Positions 11,563 through 19,402 of a stretch of DNA of 64,000 nucleotides are shown here, in pieces. The stretch is taken from the NCBI RefSeq assembly GCF_000426285.1, contig NZ_AUFB01000017.1, positions 54,456 through 118,455 on the forward strand. Direction: 5' to 3'. Numbering within the stretch: the stretch's first letter is position 1; each line of letters starts with the position of its first letter. The translations under genes and the position numbers were made by a program. Below the pieces are notes generated by a model that searched no databases, was not told the DNA's origin, and saw nothing but the letters and a program-made list of their open reading frames with translations. The DNA comes from Rhizobium leucaenae USDA 9039 (GTDB lineage: Bacteria > Pseudomonadota > Alphaproteobacteria > Rhizobiales > Rhizobiaceae).

Positions 11563-12824
11563 CCGGTTTCGACCGTCTTGTTTCCAAACTTTTCCCTGAG
11601 CTTGTCCATGGCTGCTTCCACCGCGGCGCGGCGGGTCGCCTGTTCGTCGATGAGATCGGGCGGGTCGGCGCGGGCAGCGTCGCAGAGGTCGGTGACGCCG
11701 ATGCCGATCAGGCGGAATTTCGTACCGTCGGTCTCGGGTTCGAGCAATCGCAAGCCGATTCGGAAAATACGGTCGGCGAGCTGGGTCGGGTCTTCCAGGC
11801 GACGGTTGCGGGTGCGGCTTTTGAAATCGGCCGATTTCAGTTTCAGCACGACGGTCTGCCCGGCAATGCCACTGCGCTTCAGGCGGCGCGATACCTTTTC
11901 CGAGAGATCGCGCAGGATCGGCACCAGATCGTCATGGCGGGAAATGTCGTCGAAGAAGGTCGTTTCCGACGATACGCTCTTTGCCGCTTCGTTCGGATGC
12001 ACCGTCCGATCGTCGATGCCGCGCGACAGGCGGAAGAGCCGCTGGCCGATGACGCCGTAGCGGCGCATCAGGTCGCCTTCTTCCATGGTCTGCAATTGGC
12101 CGATGGTGCGGATACCGTCGCTTTCCAGCGTCGCCGCAAAGGCCTTGCCGACGCCCCAGATGGTGGTCACCGGACGCGGCTGCAGAAACGATAGCGCCTC
12201 CTGCCGCCCGATGACCGAAAAGCCGCGCGGCTTCTGCAGGTCGGACGCGACCTTGGCGAGGAACTTGCAATAGGAAAGGCCGACCGAGATGGTGATGCCG
12301 ATCTCGCTTTCTATACGCTTGACGAATTTTGCCAGAATGCGGGCCGGCGGATCATGGTGCAGGCGCTGCGTGCCCTCAAGCTCCAGAAAGGCTTCGTCGA
12401 TTGACAGCGGCTGTACCAGCGGCGTCAGCTCCTGCATGAGCGCGCGCACTTCGCGGCCGACGCGGACATATTTCTCCATATTCGGGCGGATGACGACCGC
12501 TTGCGGGCAGGCTTCCAGCGCCTTGAACATCGGCATGGCCGATCGGACGCCATGAATGCGGGCGATATAGCAGGCAGTGGAGACGACGCCGCGCTTGCCG
12601 CCGCCCACGATGACCGGCTTGTCGGCCAGATCCGGATTGTCGCGCTTTTCGATCGAGGCATAGAAGGCATCGCAATCGATATGGGCCAACGTCAGGCCAT
12701 AGAGTTCGCGGTGATAGACGAGGCGGGGGCTGCCGCACGCCCGGCAACGCGCGCGCTCGGCCGATTGCTCGCTCAGGCAATCGCGGCAAAAACCGGAAAC
12801 TTTGTCGGGCGGAGCGCTGGTCAT
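11532..12824 (-). CDS. dinB: DNA polymerase IV with N-terminal zinc finger
   Basis: Y-family translesion polymerase. The catalytic N-terminus reads LAHIDCDAFYASIEKRDNPDL, with the second metal-binding acids at LSIDEAFLELEG; the little-finger domain follows RLFRLSRGIDDRTV. Unlike E. coli DinB it has a Cys4 zinc-finger-like extension (CRDC...CRAC) in its first 35 residues, a feature of rhizobial DinB. The ATG of MTSAPPDK is chosen because the LexA box lies 8-22 bases upstream; a start 8 codons earlier (MFNF) would place the box inside the transcribed and translated region. SOS control is expected. It is divergent from a GNAT gene and overlaps the acyltransferase-TPR gene by 31 bp. Confidence 0.95.
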   Translation of the reverse strand: MTSAPPDKVSGFCRDCLSEQSAERARCRACGSPRLVYHRELYGLTLAHIDCDAFYASIEKRDNPDLADKPVIVGGGKRGVVSTACYIARIHGVRSAMPMFKALEACPQAVVIRPNMEKYVRVGREVRALMQELTPLVQPLSIDEAFLELEGTQRLHHDPPARILAKFVKRIESEIGITISVGLSYCKFLAKVASDLQKPRGFSVIGRQEALSFLQPRPVTTIWGVGKAFAATLESDGIRTIGQLQTMEEGDLMRRYGVIGQRLFRLSRGIDDRTVHPNEAAKSVSSETTFFDDISRHDDLVPILRDLSEKVSRRLKRSGIAGQTVVLKLKSADFKSRTRNRRLEDPTQLADRIFRIGLRLLEPETDGTKFRLIGIGVTDLCDAARADPPDLIDEQATRRAAVEAAMDKLREKFGNKTVETGYTFGGKRES

Positions 12825-12831
12825 AAAAATA

Positions 12832-12846
12832 GAACAAAAATTGAAC
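12832..12846 (-). promoter_or_regulatory. LexA-binding SOS box of dinB
   Basis: On the minus strand the sequence is GTTCAATTTTTGTTC, a perfect GTTC-N7-GTTC operator immediately upstream of the dinB start. DinB is a standard SOS gene, so this copy is an internal control supporting the two other boxes in the window. It also lies 58 bases from the start of the divergent GNAT gene and could affect it. Confidence 0.85.
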
Positions 12847-12903
12847 ATCGCTACCTTATGTTTTAAGCTCGTGAGTCTCAAGACGGAAAACAGCGGGGAG
12901 GAG

Positions 12904-13485
12904 ATGTTGGAGGAATTGAAAGCGGTACCTTTGACCGCGGATCGCTGGGGCGATTTCGAAACGCTCTTCGGGCCAAGCGGCGCCTGTTACGGCTGCTGGT
13001 GCACCCATTTCCGCGTTCCGACATCCGACCGCAAAACGATGGATGGTGCGGCGAAGAAGGAATTCATGCAAGCGCGCGTCGCCGCTGGCCCGCCCCCCGG
13101 CCTTCTCGGTTATATCGGTGAGCGCCCGGTGGCCTGGACGCAGGTCGGACCGCGATCGGAGTTGCCGCAGTGGAATTCTCCGAAAACCGTGTCGCGGCCG
13201 CTCGATCCGGAAGACGCCGAAGACAGCTCGGTTTGGGCCGTCAGTTGCTTTTTCATGAATTCACGCGATCGCGGCAAGGGATATAGCCATCGTATGCTGT
13301 CGGAGGCGGTGAATTTCGCCAAGGCCTCCGGTGCACGTATTCTCGAGGGCTGTCCGATCGAACGGACGAAACAATCAAAATCCGTCGGCCTCTATGTCGG
13401 CTCGCTCAACATATTCGAGGCGGCTGGATTTTCCGAAGTCGCCAAAAGAAAGGACGGGCGCCCCTTGATGCGCCTTGTTCTCTGA
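12904..13485 (+). CDS. GNAT family N-acetyltransferase
   Basis: A 193-residue acetyl-CoA-dependent acetyltransferase of unknown substrate. After a Cys-rich segment (GACYGCWCTHF), the core includes WAVSCFFMNSRDRGKGYSHRML, where RDRGKG is the acetyl-CoA pyrophosphate-binding motif A, and the usual C-terminal YVGSLNIFEAAGF segment. A GGGGAGGAG stretch directly before the ATG supports the start, although the spacing is tight. It is divergent from dinB, and its promoter region includes the dinB SOS box, so LexA control of this gene is possible but untested. Confidence 0.8.
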   Translation: MLEELKAVPLTADRWGDFETLFGPSGACYGCWCTHFRVPTSDRKTMDGAAKKEFMQARVAAGPPPGLLGYIGERPVAWTQVGPRSELPQWNSPKTVSRPLDPEDAEDSSVWAVSCFFMNSRDRGKGYSHRMLSEAVNFAKASGARILEGCPIERTKQSKSVGLYVGSLNIFEAAGFSEVAKRKDGRPLMRLVL

Positions 13486-13496
13486 TGCGGACGCGC

Positions 13497-14144
13497 TTAG
13501 CGGACGATATGAGCGTGGATCAGTGGCGCCGCCTCTGCCCAATCGTTCGCCTGGGGAATATCGGCCGCGACAGCCGGCGCCATGCGATGAACGATCGAAT
13601 CCGGCCTCAGGTTGATGAGAAGGCAGGTTGCGAGATGATTGCGGACCGAATGCAGATTGTGCGCCATATCGTCGACGAAGGCGACGGGCAGGGTGCGCTT
13701 GCCGTGCAATGCCTGCACGATCGGTCCCTTCGGCTGCAGCGAAGCGAGCAGCGGATAGGCGAGGCCAAGCCGATCAAGAAGGCGGCGGCGCTGCGCCGAG
13801 AACTGCGGCGGCATGGCGGTGAGAAAGACGATGTCGGCGTCCCTGGCGAAGCCGCCGAGAGTATCGATGACCCGATCGAGGGGGGTCTGCCAACGCTCCT
13901 GCGCTTCGAAAAAGGCATCGATCAGGCGATGGACCTCCTTTTCTTCCAGCACCGCGCCATTCGTCTTCGAAATGATATTGCCGGTCAGCCGAAACGAGCG
14001 CGGCAGGAACTCATGGCCTTCCCCGTCAAGAAAGATCAGGAAGGGCGCAAAGAAGTGCAGCACAACGTCATCGACGTCGCAGACGATCAGCGGCCGGTCT
14101 CCGAGGCGGACATGCGATGTGTCCAATTCGATCGGGGCATCCAT
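13497..14144 (-). CDS. HAD-like hydrolase
   Basis: A 215-residue protein with HAD-superfamily features: motif I as LIVCDVDDVVLHF near residue 21, motif II near DADIVFLTAMPP, and motif IV near LPVAFVDDMAHNLHSV. The substrate is unknown; the double Asp in the last motif is typical of phosphatases. It begins 2 bases after the stop codon of the DUF3572 gene, so the pair is almost certainly translated from one mRNA. The ATG is preferred over a TTG two codons upstream; the GGGGGAA ahead of it serves as ribosome-binding site. Confidence 0.75.
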   Translation of the reverse strand: MDAPIELDTSHVRLGDRPLIVCDVDDVVLHFFAPFLIFLDGEGHEFLPRSFRLTGNIISKTNGAVLEEKEVHRLIDAFFEAQERWQTPLDRVIDTLGGFARDADIVFLTAMPPQFSAQRRRLLDRLGLAYPLLASLQPKGPIVQALHGKRTLPVAFVDDMAHNLHSVRNHLATCLLINLRPDSIVHRMAPAVAADIPQANDWAEAAPLIHAHIVR

Positions 14145-14146
14145 GG

Positions 14147-14455
14147 TCAATATTCCCCCGAGGAAAGGCCGGGCGGAGAGAAGTGCGCCGAGGCGGAAGC
14201 AACCGTTTCCGGCGCGATGCCGCTCGCCTCACAGAACGCAAGCAATGTCGGCTCATGGTTCATCAGAAAATCCAGCATGCCTGCCAGGAAAGCGGGTTCG
14301 TTGATGGCGCTGCGCACCTGTGCCGGTTCGACACCGGTGAGCGCCAGGAAGCGGCCGAACATATCCGGCTCATTGATCAGCCAGCCAAGTACGGCGATCG
14401 CGGTTTCCTGCGGATCGGCGGCCGTCACCTTCGAGTTCTTGAAGTTACTTTGCAT
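14147..14455 (-). CDS. DUF3572 family protein
   Basis: A 102-residue, mostly helical soluble protein that I recognise as DUF3572, a family found in Alphaproteobacteria. Characteristic segments are ETAIAVLGWLINEPDMFGRFLALTG and FLAGMLDFLMNHEPTLLAFCE. Function is unknown. It lies 131 bp from divK on the opposite strand and is followed by the HAD-like gene with only 2 bp between them, which suggests the two proteins work together or at least share expression. Confidence 0.8.
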   Translation of the reverse strand: MQSNFKNSKVTAADPQETAIAVLGWLINEPDMFGRFLALTGVEPAQVRSAINEPAFLAGMLDFLMNHEPTLLAFCEASGIAPETVASASAHFSPPGLSSGEY

Positions 14456-14586
14456 TTTGAGGGGTAAGTTACCTATTTTTCAACCAAATGCCGCTAGCGT
14501 CGGATTCAAGTGTTTCTGGAATCGATTTCACGCGACGTTATATTTTCATAGAATGGATGCAATACCGGATGCAGGGACAGCTCTCC

Positions 14587-14958
14587 ATGCCTAAGCAGGT
14601 GATGATTGTAGAAGACAACGAGCTCAATATGAAGCTCTTTCGCGATCTTATCGAGGCGTCCGGCTACACGACGATCCAGACCCGGAATGGCATGGAAGCG
14701 CTTGATCTGGCCCGCAAACATCGCCCGGATCTGATCCTCATGGACATCCAGCTCCCGGAAGTTTCAGGGCTGGAGGTGACGAAGTGGCTGAAAGAGGACG
14801 ACGATCTGCACGTCATTCCGGTAATCGCGGTCACCGCCTTCGCGATGAAGGGCGACGAGGAGCGAATCCGTCAGGGCGGCTGCGAAGCCTATGTCTCCAA
14901 GCCGATCTCGGTCCCGAAATTCATCGAGACCATCAAGACTTATTTGGGCGACGCCTGA
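14587..14958 (+). CDS. divK: Cell-cycle response regulator DivK
   Basis: Single-domain response regulator of 123 residues that in Caulobacter and rhizobia links the PleC and DivJ kinases to CtrA control. The sequence MPKQVMIVEDNELNMKLF, phospho-acceptor Asp53 (LILMDIQLP), switch Thr in VIAVTAFAMKG and Lys in VSKPISV are all present. No output domain follows. The start is placed at MPKQ, which matches the family length; an upstream in-frame extension is not conserved in style. pleD follows after 16 bp, forming the conserved divK-pleD operon. Two GANTC methylation sites lie 64-84 bases upstream. Confidence 0.96.
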   Translation: MPKQVMIVEDNELNMKLFRDLIEASGYTTIQTRNGMEALDLARKHRPDLILMDIQLPEVSGLEVTKWLKEDDDLHVIPVIAVTAFAMKGDEERIRQGGCEAYVSKPISVPKFIETIKTYLGDA

Positions 14959-14974
14959 GCGCGGGGAAAGACTG

Positions 14975-16348
14975 ATGACCGCGCGTATTCTGGTGGTTGA
15001 CGATATACCCGCAAACGTAAAGCTGCTTGAAGCAAGGCTGCTGGCCGAATATTTCGACGTGCTGACGGCAGAGGACGGCTTGCAAGCGCTCGCCATCTGC
15101 GACAGCACCCAGGTCGACCTTGTCCTGCTCGACATCATGATGCCGGGTATGGATGGTTTCGAAGTCTGCGAGCGGCTGAAGTCCGACCCGCGTACCTCGC
15201 ATATTCCCGTGGTCATGGTCACGGCGCTGGATCAGCCGGCCGACCGCGTGCGCGGGCTCAAGGCCGGCGCCGACGATTTCCTGACCAAGCCGGTCAACGA
15301 CCTGCAGCTCGTTTCGCGGGTCAAAAGCCTGCTGCGCCTGAAGACGCTCAGCGACGAGCTGCGCATGCGCAACGAGACAGCCCGCAACTTCGGCATTGAC
15401 GATCTCCTGCGCATCGGCGAAGGCCGGGCCGACGAGAACGGCCATGTATTGCTGGTGGACGGCCGCGCCAATTCGCAGGAGCGTATCATCCGCGCTCTGA
15501 AGCCGATCGCCGAGGTGACGGTGACCTCCGATCCGCAGGCGGCTTTGTTCGAGGCTGCGGAAAAGCCGTTCGAACTCGTCGTCGTCAATTCGAACTTCGA
15601 TGACTACGATCCTCTCAGGCTTTGCTCGCAGCTCCGCTCGCTGGAGCGCACCCGGTTCCTACCGGTGCTGCTGGTGACGGAGCAGGGGGCTGACGAGATG
15701 ATCGTCCGCGCGCTCGATCTCGGCATCAACGACTATATTATCCGCCCGCTCGATCCGAACGAGCTGGTTGCCCGCTGCCTGACGCAGATCCGTCGCAAGC
15801 GCTACAACGACCGTCTGCGTGCAAGCGTGCAGCACACGATCGAGCTTGCCGTCACCGATGCGCTTACCGGACTCAACAATCGGCGCTATCTCGACAATCA
15901 TCTGAAGATCCTCTTCAACCGTTCGCTGACACGCGGACGGCCGCTCTCGGTCCTGATTACCGATATCGACCGCTTCAAGCAGGTGAACGACACCTATGGC
16001 CATGACGCCGGCGATGAAGTGCTGAAGGAGTTTGCCGCCCGTATCCGCTCCACCGTACGCGGCGCGGATCTGGCCTGCCGCTATGGCGGCGAGGAATTCG
16101 TGGTGGTCATGCCGGACACGCCGCCGGAGGTTTCTGCTTCCGTTGCCGAGCGCCTGCGTGCTGCCGTAGAGACCATGCCCTTCACGCTGCGGGAGGCAGG
16201 GGTTGCGCTCAATGTCACCGCCTCCTTCGGTATTTCGTCTCGTTTGGAGACGGTTGAAACACCCGAGCAGTTGATGAAGCAGGCCGATCGCGCCCTTTAT
16301 GAAGCCAAACACGGTGGTCGCAACCGGGTTGTCGCGGCGGCTGCCTGA
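14975..16348 (+). CDS. pleD: Diguanylate cyclase response regulator PleD
   Basis: Makes c-di-GMP from two GTP and drives polar development in Caulobacter. The 457-residue protein has two receiver domains, the first with VDDIPANVKLL and the phospho-acceptor in LVLLDIMMPGMDG, the second degenerate (near VLLVDGRANSQERI), followed by a GGDEF domain. The active site is RYGGEEFVVVMP near residues 370-375, and an inhibitory I-site RGAD lies five residues before it, so product inhibition is expected. It is co-transcribed with divK, and a perfect 20-base palindrome followed by TTTT terminates the operon 20 bp downstream. Confidence 0.96.
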   Translation: MTARILVVDDIPANVKLLEARLLAEYFDVLTAEDGLQALAICDSTQVDLVLLDIMMPGMDGFEVCERLKSDPRTSHIPVVMVTALDQPADRVRGLKAGADDFLTKPVNDLQLVSRVKSLLRLKTLSDELRMRNETARNFGIDDLLRIGEGRADENGHVLLVDGRANSQERIIRALKPIAEVTVTSDPQAALFEAAEKPFELVVVNSNFDDYDPLRLCSQLRSLERTRFLPVLLVTEQGADEMIVRALDLGINDYIIRPLDPNELVARCLTQIRRKRYNDRLRASVQHTIELAVTDALTGLNNRRYLDNHLKILFNRSLTRGRPLSVLITDIDRFKQVNDTYGHDAGDEVLKEFAARIRSTVRGADLACRYGGEEFVVVMPDTPPEVSASVAERLRAAVETMPFTLREAGVALNVTASFGISSRLETVETPEQLMKQADRALYEAKHGGRNRVVAAAA

Positions 16349-16367
16349 TCAAAATGACGCCGTAGTG

Positions 16368-16391
16368 GCCCATGAATATTCATGGGCTTTT
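16368..16391 (+). terminator. Rho-independent terminator of divK-pleD
   Basis: GCCCATGAATATTCATGGGC is a perfect 20-base palindrome followed by TTTT, located 20 bases after the pleD stop codon. Confidence 0.8.
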
Positions 16392-16839
16392 CCAGGTTTT
16401 GAACAGTGATTACGAATTTGTAATCTTTGTTCTCAGTCGGACATGCCGATTTCCACAGGAGAATAGGCTGTATAGTCTACTCCAATAGTCTCAGAGAACT
16501 ATACTTATTATAGTTAGTTAATGGCCAATGTATATCATGTATTTATTGTGATAAATTTGCCATAAATGAAGTGGATAGGGAGAAAAACTATAATCAGTCC
16601 AAGAAGAAAGAGGTCGTCATTCTAATATGCAAATACGCCCAAATATCTGTAGGCAGAATTTGCCCTGCTTACGATAGTTACCTCTTTGTTTTTGAGATCT
16701 ACTCGCTTTCCGATTGTTGTTTTTTCAGGCCGACAGAGCGGAATGATGGCAGGAATTTTAACCATTCGGGAAGACAAGAATTTTTTATCATTAAGAATTT
16801 GTTGATTTTCTTTCGATTTCGCGCAAATTTAGTCTCGTA
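16392..16839. other. AT-rich spacer without a recognised gene
   Basis: About 450 bases visibly richer in A and T than the surrounding high-GC genes. Open frames here (for example 16571-16936 on the plus strand) have no start context or protein-like composition and are not accepted as genes. The stretch probably carries the promoter of the structured RNA candidate that follows; a TTGATT -35-like hexamer sits at 16802-16807. Confidence 0.5.
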
Positions 16840-17015
16840 CAAGGACAGGCCCGCAAGGGCGTGGGAATACCCCATGATGCTCAGGTCCGCCGCATCTCCT
16901 GGGTCGTGGGGTCGGTCGGCTGGCAAGCAAATTTAAGCGGTTCCTCGTGCCGTTTTGCAGGCTAGCCGACCCCCAAATCGAAACGCCGCCTTCCAAAGGA
17001 AGTGCGGCGTTTTTC
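16840..17015 (+). ncRNA. Candidate structured small RNA with strong terminator
   Basis: A GC-rich, highly foldable block that rises out of an AT-rich spacer and encodes no plausible protein. It contains a GCCC-GCAA-GGGC tetraloop hairpin, a CCCCA...TGGGG stem, and GGTCGGCT pairing with AGCCGACC around an inner GCAAA/TTTGC stem-loop whose loop reads TTCCTCGT. It ends in a classic terminator: AACGCCGC plus CTTCC pairing with GGAAG plus GCGGCGTT, then a T-run. Loops with CCTC or CTCCT can pair with Shine-Dalgarno sequences, so a trans-acting sRNA is plausible. I cannot assign it to 6S, SRP or tmRNA. The 5' end is approximate. Confidence 0.5.
16981..17015 (+). terminator. Rho-independent terminator of the sRNA candidate
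   Basis: AACGCCGC-CTTCC-AAA-GGAAG-GCGGCGTT forms a 13-bp stem with one bulged base and a 3-base loop, followed by TTTTTCTTT. It has no protein gene directly upstream on this strand, which implies a non-coding transcript. Confidence 0.85.
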
Positions 17016-17104
17016 TTTGTTAATATCAGAAAGTTGCGTTTTAGGCTTCTCTGTTTTTCGAATGCCTTCATGAGGTTTTGCACAGGAAAAGAAAGCCGCC
17101 AAAA

Positions 17105-17139
17105 GAAAAAAGGCGCTAACCTTACGGTTGCGCCCTTTT
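17105..17139 (-). terminator. Rho-independent terminator of rpmG
   Basis: On the minus strand GGGCGCAACC and GGTTAGCGCC form a stem with a GTAA loop and a single bulge, followed by TTTTTTCTTTT, starting about 20 bases after the rpmG stop codon. Confidence 0.85.
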
Positions 17140-17160
17140 GTAATCAGAAGTTTAGGAAAC

Positions 17161-17328
17161 TTACTTGATCTTGGTTTCCTTGAATTCGACGTGCTTTTTA
17201 GCAATCGGGTCGTACTTCGTCTTCGTCATCTTGTCCGTCATCGTACGGCTGTTCTTCGTCGTGACGTAGAAGAAACCGGTGTCGGCCGTCGACAGCAGCT
17301 TGATCTTGATGGTGGTAGCCTTGGCCAT
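17161..17328 (-). CDS. rpmG: 50S ribosomal protein L33
   Basis: A 55-residue large-subunit ribosomal protein, starting MAKATTIKIKLLSTADTG and ending in the basic tail VEFKETKIK. The characteristic FFYVTTKNSRTMTDKM segment is present. It is the cysteine-free type that does not bind zinc, normal for Alphaproteobacteria. The ATG is preceded by AGGA at a spacing of 6 bases. It is transcribed alone, with its own terminator just downstream. Confidence 0.95.
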   Translation of the reverse strand: MAKATTIKIKLLSTADTGFFYVTTKNSRTMTDKMTKTKYDPIAKKHVEFKETKIK

Positions 17329-17424
17329 GGTCGTCCTGCCTTTAAGAAAAATGAAAGCCGTGGACGGCCGGTGCGGAGGTCCACGGCAAATTCTGGCGCG
17401 AAACTACAAATCGCGCCCGAAAAG

Positions 17425-18609
17425 TCAACCCCTGCTGCCCATGAAAAGCAGCCGCACCGCCGAAAGCAGGACATAAAGTCCAAAGAAAAAAGCGATTGCC
17501 CAGGCAAAACCACTGGGGTTGGCCAAATCCATGGCAGTACCGATCGTTGGTGGACCGAGGACCATGCCGACTGCATAACAGAAAACGAAGGCGGCATTGG
17601 CGGCGACAAGGTCAGCGCCCGTCAGCCGCGTCCCGAGATGACTGAGACCGACCGTGTACATGCCTGAGACGCAGCCGCCCCAGAACAGCAGGATAACCGC
17701 CAGAACTATCCAATTCGAGGCCAGCGAGGGCAACAGAAGCGCGCCGACCAGCCCGATGGCCGCCATGATCGATAGCAGCGGCCGCTTGTCGCGCAGGCGG
17801 TCGGCAAGCAGCCCCAGCGGGATCTGGAAGACGAAGTTGCCGACACCCATCACGGTGAGCAGCAGTGCGGCCTGTGATTCGTTGAAACCAAGCCGGGTCG
17901 CGTAGCTGGTGAACAACGACCCGCCGCCGACGGTCACGGCGCCGAATACGAAAACGGCGGCGGTCGCCGTGGGCACCAGGAAAACGTAACGAATGAAGTG
18001 CAACTCCGGCTTCTCGTCGACGATCGGGCTCTCGTTGCGGGCGATGAAGATCGGGATTGTCGCCGCCAGAATAATGCAGGCGCCGATGAGGAAGGGCATC
18101 AGCCCTTCGCTGCCGACCAGCGAGAAAAGCAGAGGGCCGGCCGCAAAGCCGAGCGAAAAGACGGTGGAGTAGAGGCCAAGCACGAAACCGCGTTTGGAAG
18201 GCGGGGAGGCGGCGTTGATCCAGAATTCCGACAGGATGAAGAGGGTGGTGGTGGACCCGTGGAAGATCAGACGCAGCGGGAACCAGAGCAGCAGGCTTTC
18301 CGCATAATAGAAGCCGAGCGAACTGAGTGCGGAGAGCACGACGGCCCAGATCATCGTCTGCACGACACCGAATCGGTGGGCAAGCTTCGTGGTGATCAGC
18401 GCCGCAATCATCGCGGCGATTCCCATCATGGCCGTGTTGAGCCCGATCAGGCTCGAGGGAATGCCGCGTTTTTCGAGGATGATGCTCAAAAGCGGAAGGC
18501 CGAGGCCGATGGCGATGCCGACGGCGGAAACGGACGAAATGGCGGCGACGAGCGAAGGCCAATGAATTTCTTCGACTTGACCGGCCTTGCCGTTCGTCGG
18601 TTCAAACAT
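17425..18609 (-). CDS. MFS transporter (YcaD-like)
   Basis: A 394-residue inner-membrane transporter with about 12 predicted spans. The N-half has ISSVSAVGIAIGLGLPLLSIIL and the inter-span loop RFGVVQT; PLGLLADRLRDKRPLL between spans of the C-half is the repeated MFS loop motif. It resembles the YcaD-like family of presumed efflux transporters, but the substrate cannot be told from sequence. The start MFEPTNG is chosen because the open frame upstream is not hydrophobic and runs into the neighbouring NUDIX remnant. It lies 11 bp downstream of that remnant, so both were probably once in one operon. Confidence 0.85.
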   Translation of the reverse strand: MFEPTNGKAGQVEEIHWPSLVAAISSVSAVGIAIGLGLPLLSIILEKRGIPSSLIGLNTAMMGIAAMIAALITTKLAHRFGVVQTMIWAVVLSALSSLGFYYAESLLLWFPLRLIFHGSTTTLFILSEFWINAASPPSKRGFVLGLYSTVFSLGFAAGPLLFSLVGSEGLMPFLIGACIILAATIPIFIARNESPIVDEKPELHFIRYVFLVPTATAAVFVFGAVTVGGGSLFTSYATRLGFNESQAALLLTVMGVGNFVFQIPLGLLADRLRDKRPLLSIMAAIGLVGALLLPSLASNWIVLAVILLFWGGCVSGMYTVGLSHLGTRLTGADLVAANAAFVFCYAVGMVLGPPTIGTAMDLANPSGFAWAIAFFFGLYVLLSAVRLLFMGSRG

Positions 18610-18619
18610 GAATTGATCC

Positions 18620-18943
18620 TTAGAGCATGTGGCGAACGAATCGTTCGCAACGCGGGAGATAGAAAGGCACGGCTCGGCCAAATCCAGGTGACGGGTCGGC
18701 TTTCATGGGATCGATCATATCCTCCACAATGCTCCTTTCGACGCCCGGCATGTTCAGACAAGAAATGCCGCCGATGTCAAGCCATTGGAGATCAAGCAAT
18801 TCCCGCGAATCATGAATATATGGCGGATCGATACTGGTTCCATCCAAAGGGAGTAACTGCGCACGCCCGCTCCTGCCGGCCGGCAAGGCTGGTAATGTCA
18901 GCTCGAACATGTGGTTCACGACCGGCCGTTTCCCCGATCCCAC
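18620..18943 (-). pseudogene. Remnant of a NUDIX hydrolase gene (C-terminal part only)
   Basis: The open frame encodes about 107 residues that resemble the C-terminal third of the NUDIX hydrolase commonly found between the DUF983 and MFS genes in rhizobia: DSRELLDLQWLDIGGISCLNMP, followed by KADPSPGFGRAVPFYLPRCERF. The Nudix box (GX5EX7REUXEEXGU) and the whole N-terminal catalytic part are missing; the frame instead begins inside the DUF983 gene, which it overlaps by 28 bp. I interpret this as an internal deletion that removed the catalytic half. The family assignment rests on memory of homologues and local gene order, so it needs an alignment. Confidence 0.6.
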
Positions 18944-19371
18944 TCTTCGGGACTATCGTCATGGCCGCCGAAGCCATGCATCCGCAGTGCCCATTGCAGG
19001 CCGATGACGCCGCCCTTGATCGGTTGGATGACTGCCAAGGCAGTTATCACCGTAATCGGCGCCCAGATGGCGAGATGCGCCCAGATCGGCAGATGATAAG
19101 CCATATCCGTCAGCATGTAGCCGCCGACCACGACGTGGCCGAGTACAAGGACCACCAGATAGGGCGGCAGGTCGTCGGCACGCTGATGGAACAGCGCCTC
19201 GTCACAGGCGGCACAATGGTCGACTGGTTTCAAGAAAGCCTTAAAGAGCTTTCCCGTACCGCAGCGCGGACAACGGTTCAGCAAACCGCGGGCAATCGAG
19301 CGCCCGAGCGGACGTTCAGCCTGGTCGGGGCCGCCAAAGCGGATGATTGGGTCGGACGGGCTGCTCGTCAT
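18916..19371 (-). CDS. DUF983 family membrane protein
   Basis: A 151-residue protein with two CxxC pairs near the N-terminus (NRCPRCGTGKLF and HCAACDEALF), likely a zinc site, followed by two closely spaced membrane spans (LVVLVLGHVVVGGYML and LAIWAPITVITALAVI). This is the DUF983 layout, found throughout Alphaproteobacteria; function is unknown. It sits 31 bp downstream of rnr on the same strand, the conserved position, and its 3' end overlaps the NUDIX remnant. Confidence 0.85.
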   Translation of the reverse strand: MTSSPSDPIIRFGGPDQAERPLGRSIARGLLNRCPRCGTGKLFKAFLKPVDHCAACDEALFHQRADDLPPYLVVLVLGHVVVGGYMLTDMAYHLPIWAHLAIWAPITVITALAVIQPIKGGVIGLQWALRMHGFGGHDDSPEEWDRGNGRS

Positions 19372-19402
19372 GGTACTTTCCTTCCTGCCGGCAGCCGCCG
19401 TT

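Noticed and set aside
16571..16936. 121-codon open frame in the AT-rich spacer
   Set aside because: No ribosome-binding site, odd composition, and it runs into the structured sRNA candidate.
16840..17015. Assignment of the sRNA candidate to 6S, SRP RNA or tmRNA
   Set aside because: No SRP GGAAG/GNRA core in the right context, no tmRNA tag peptide, and no recognised 6S bubble; left unnamed.
18640..18656. Near-perfect palindrome GCGAACGAATCGTTCGC
   Set aside because: It lies within the NUDIX-remnant frame and is explained by its codons; no regulatory context.
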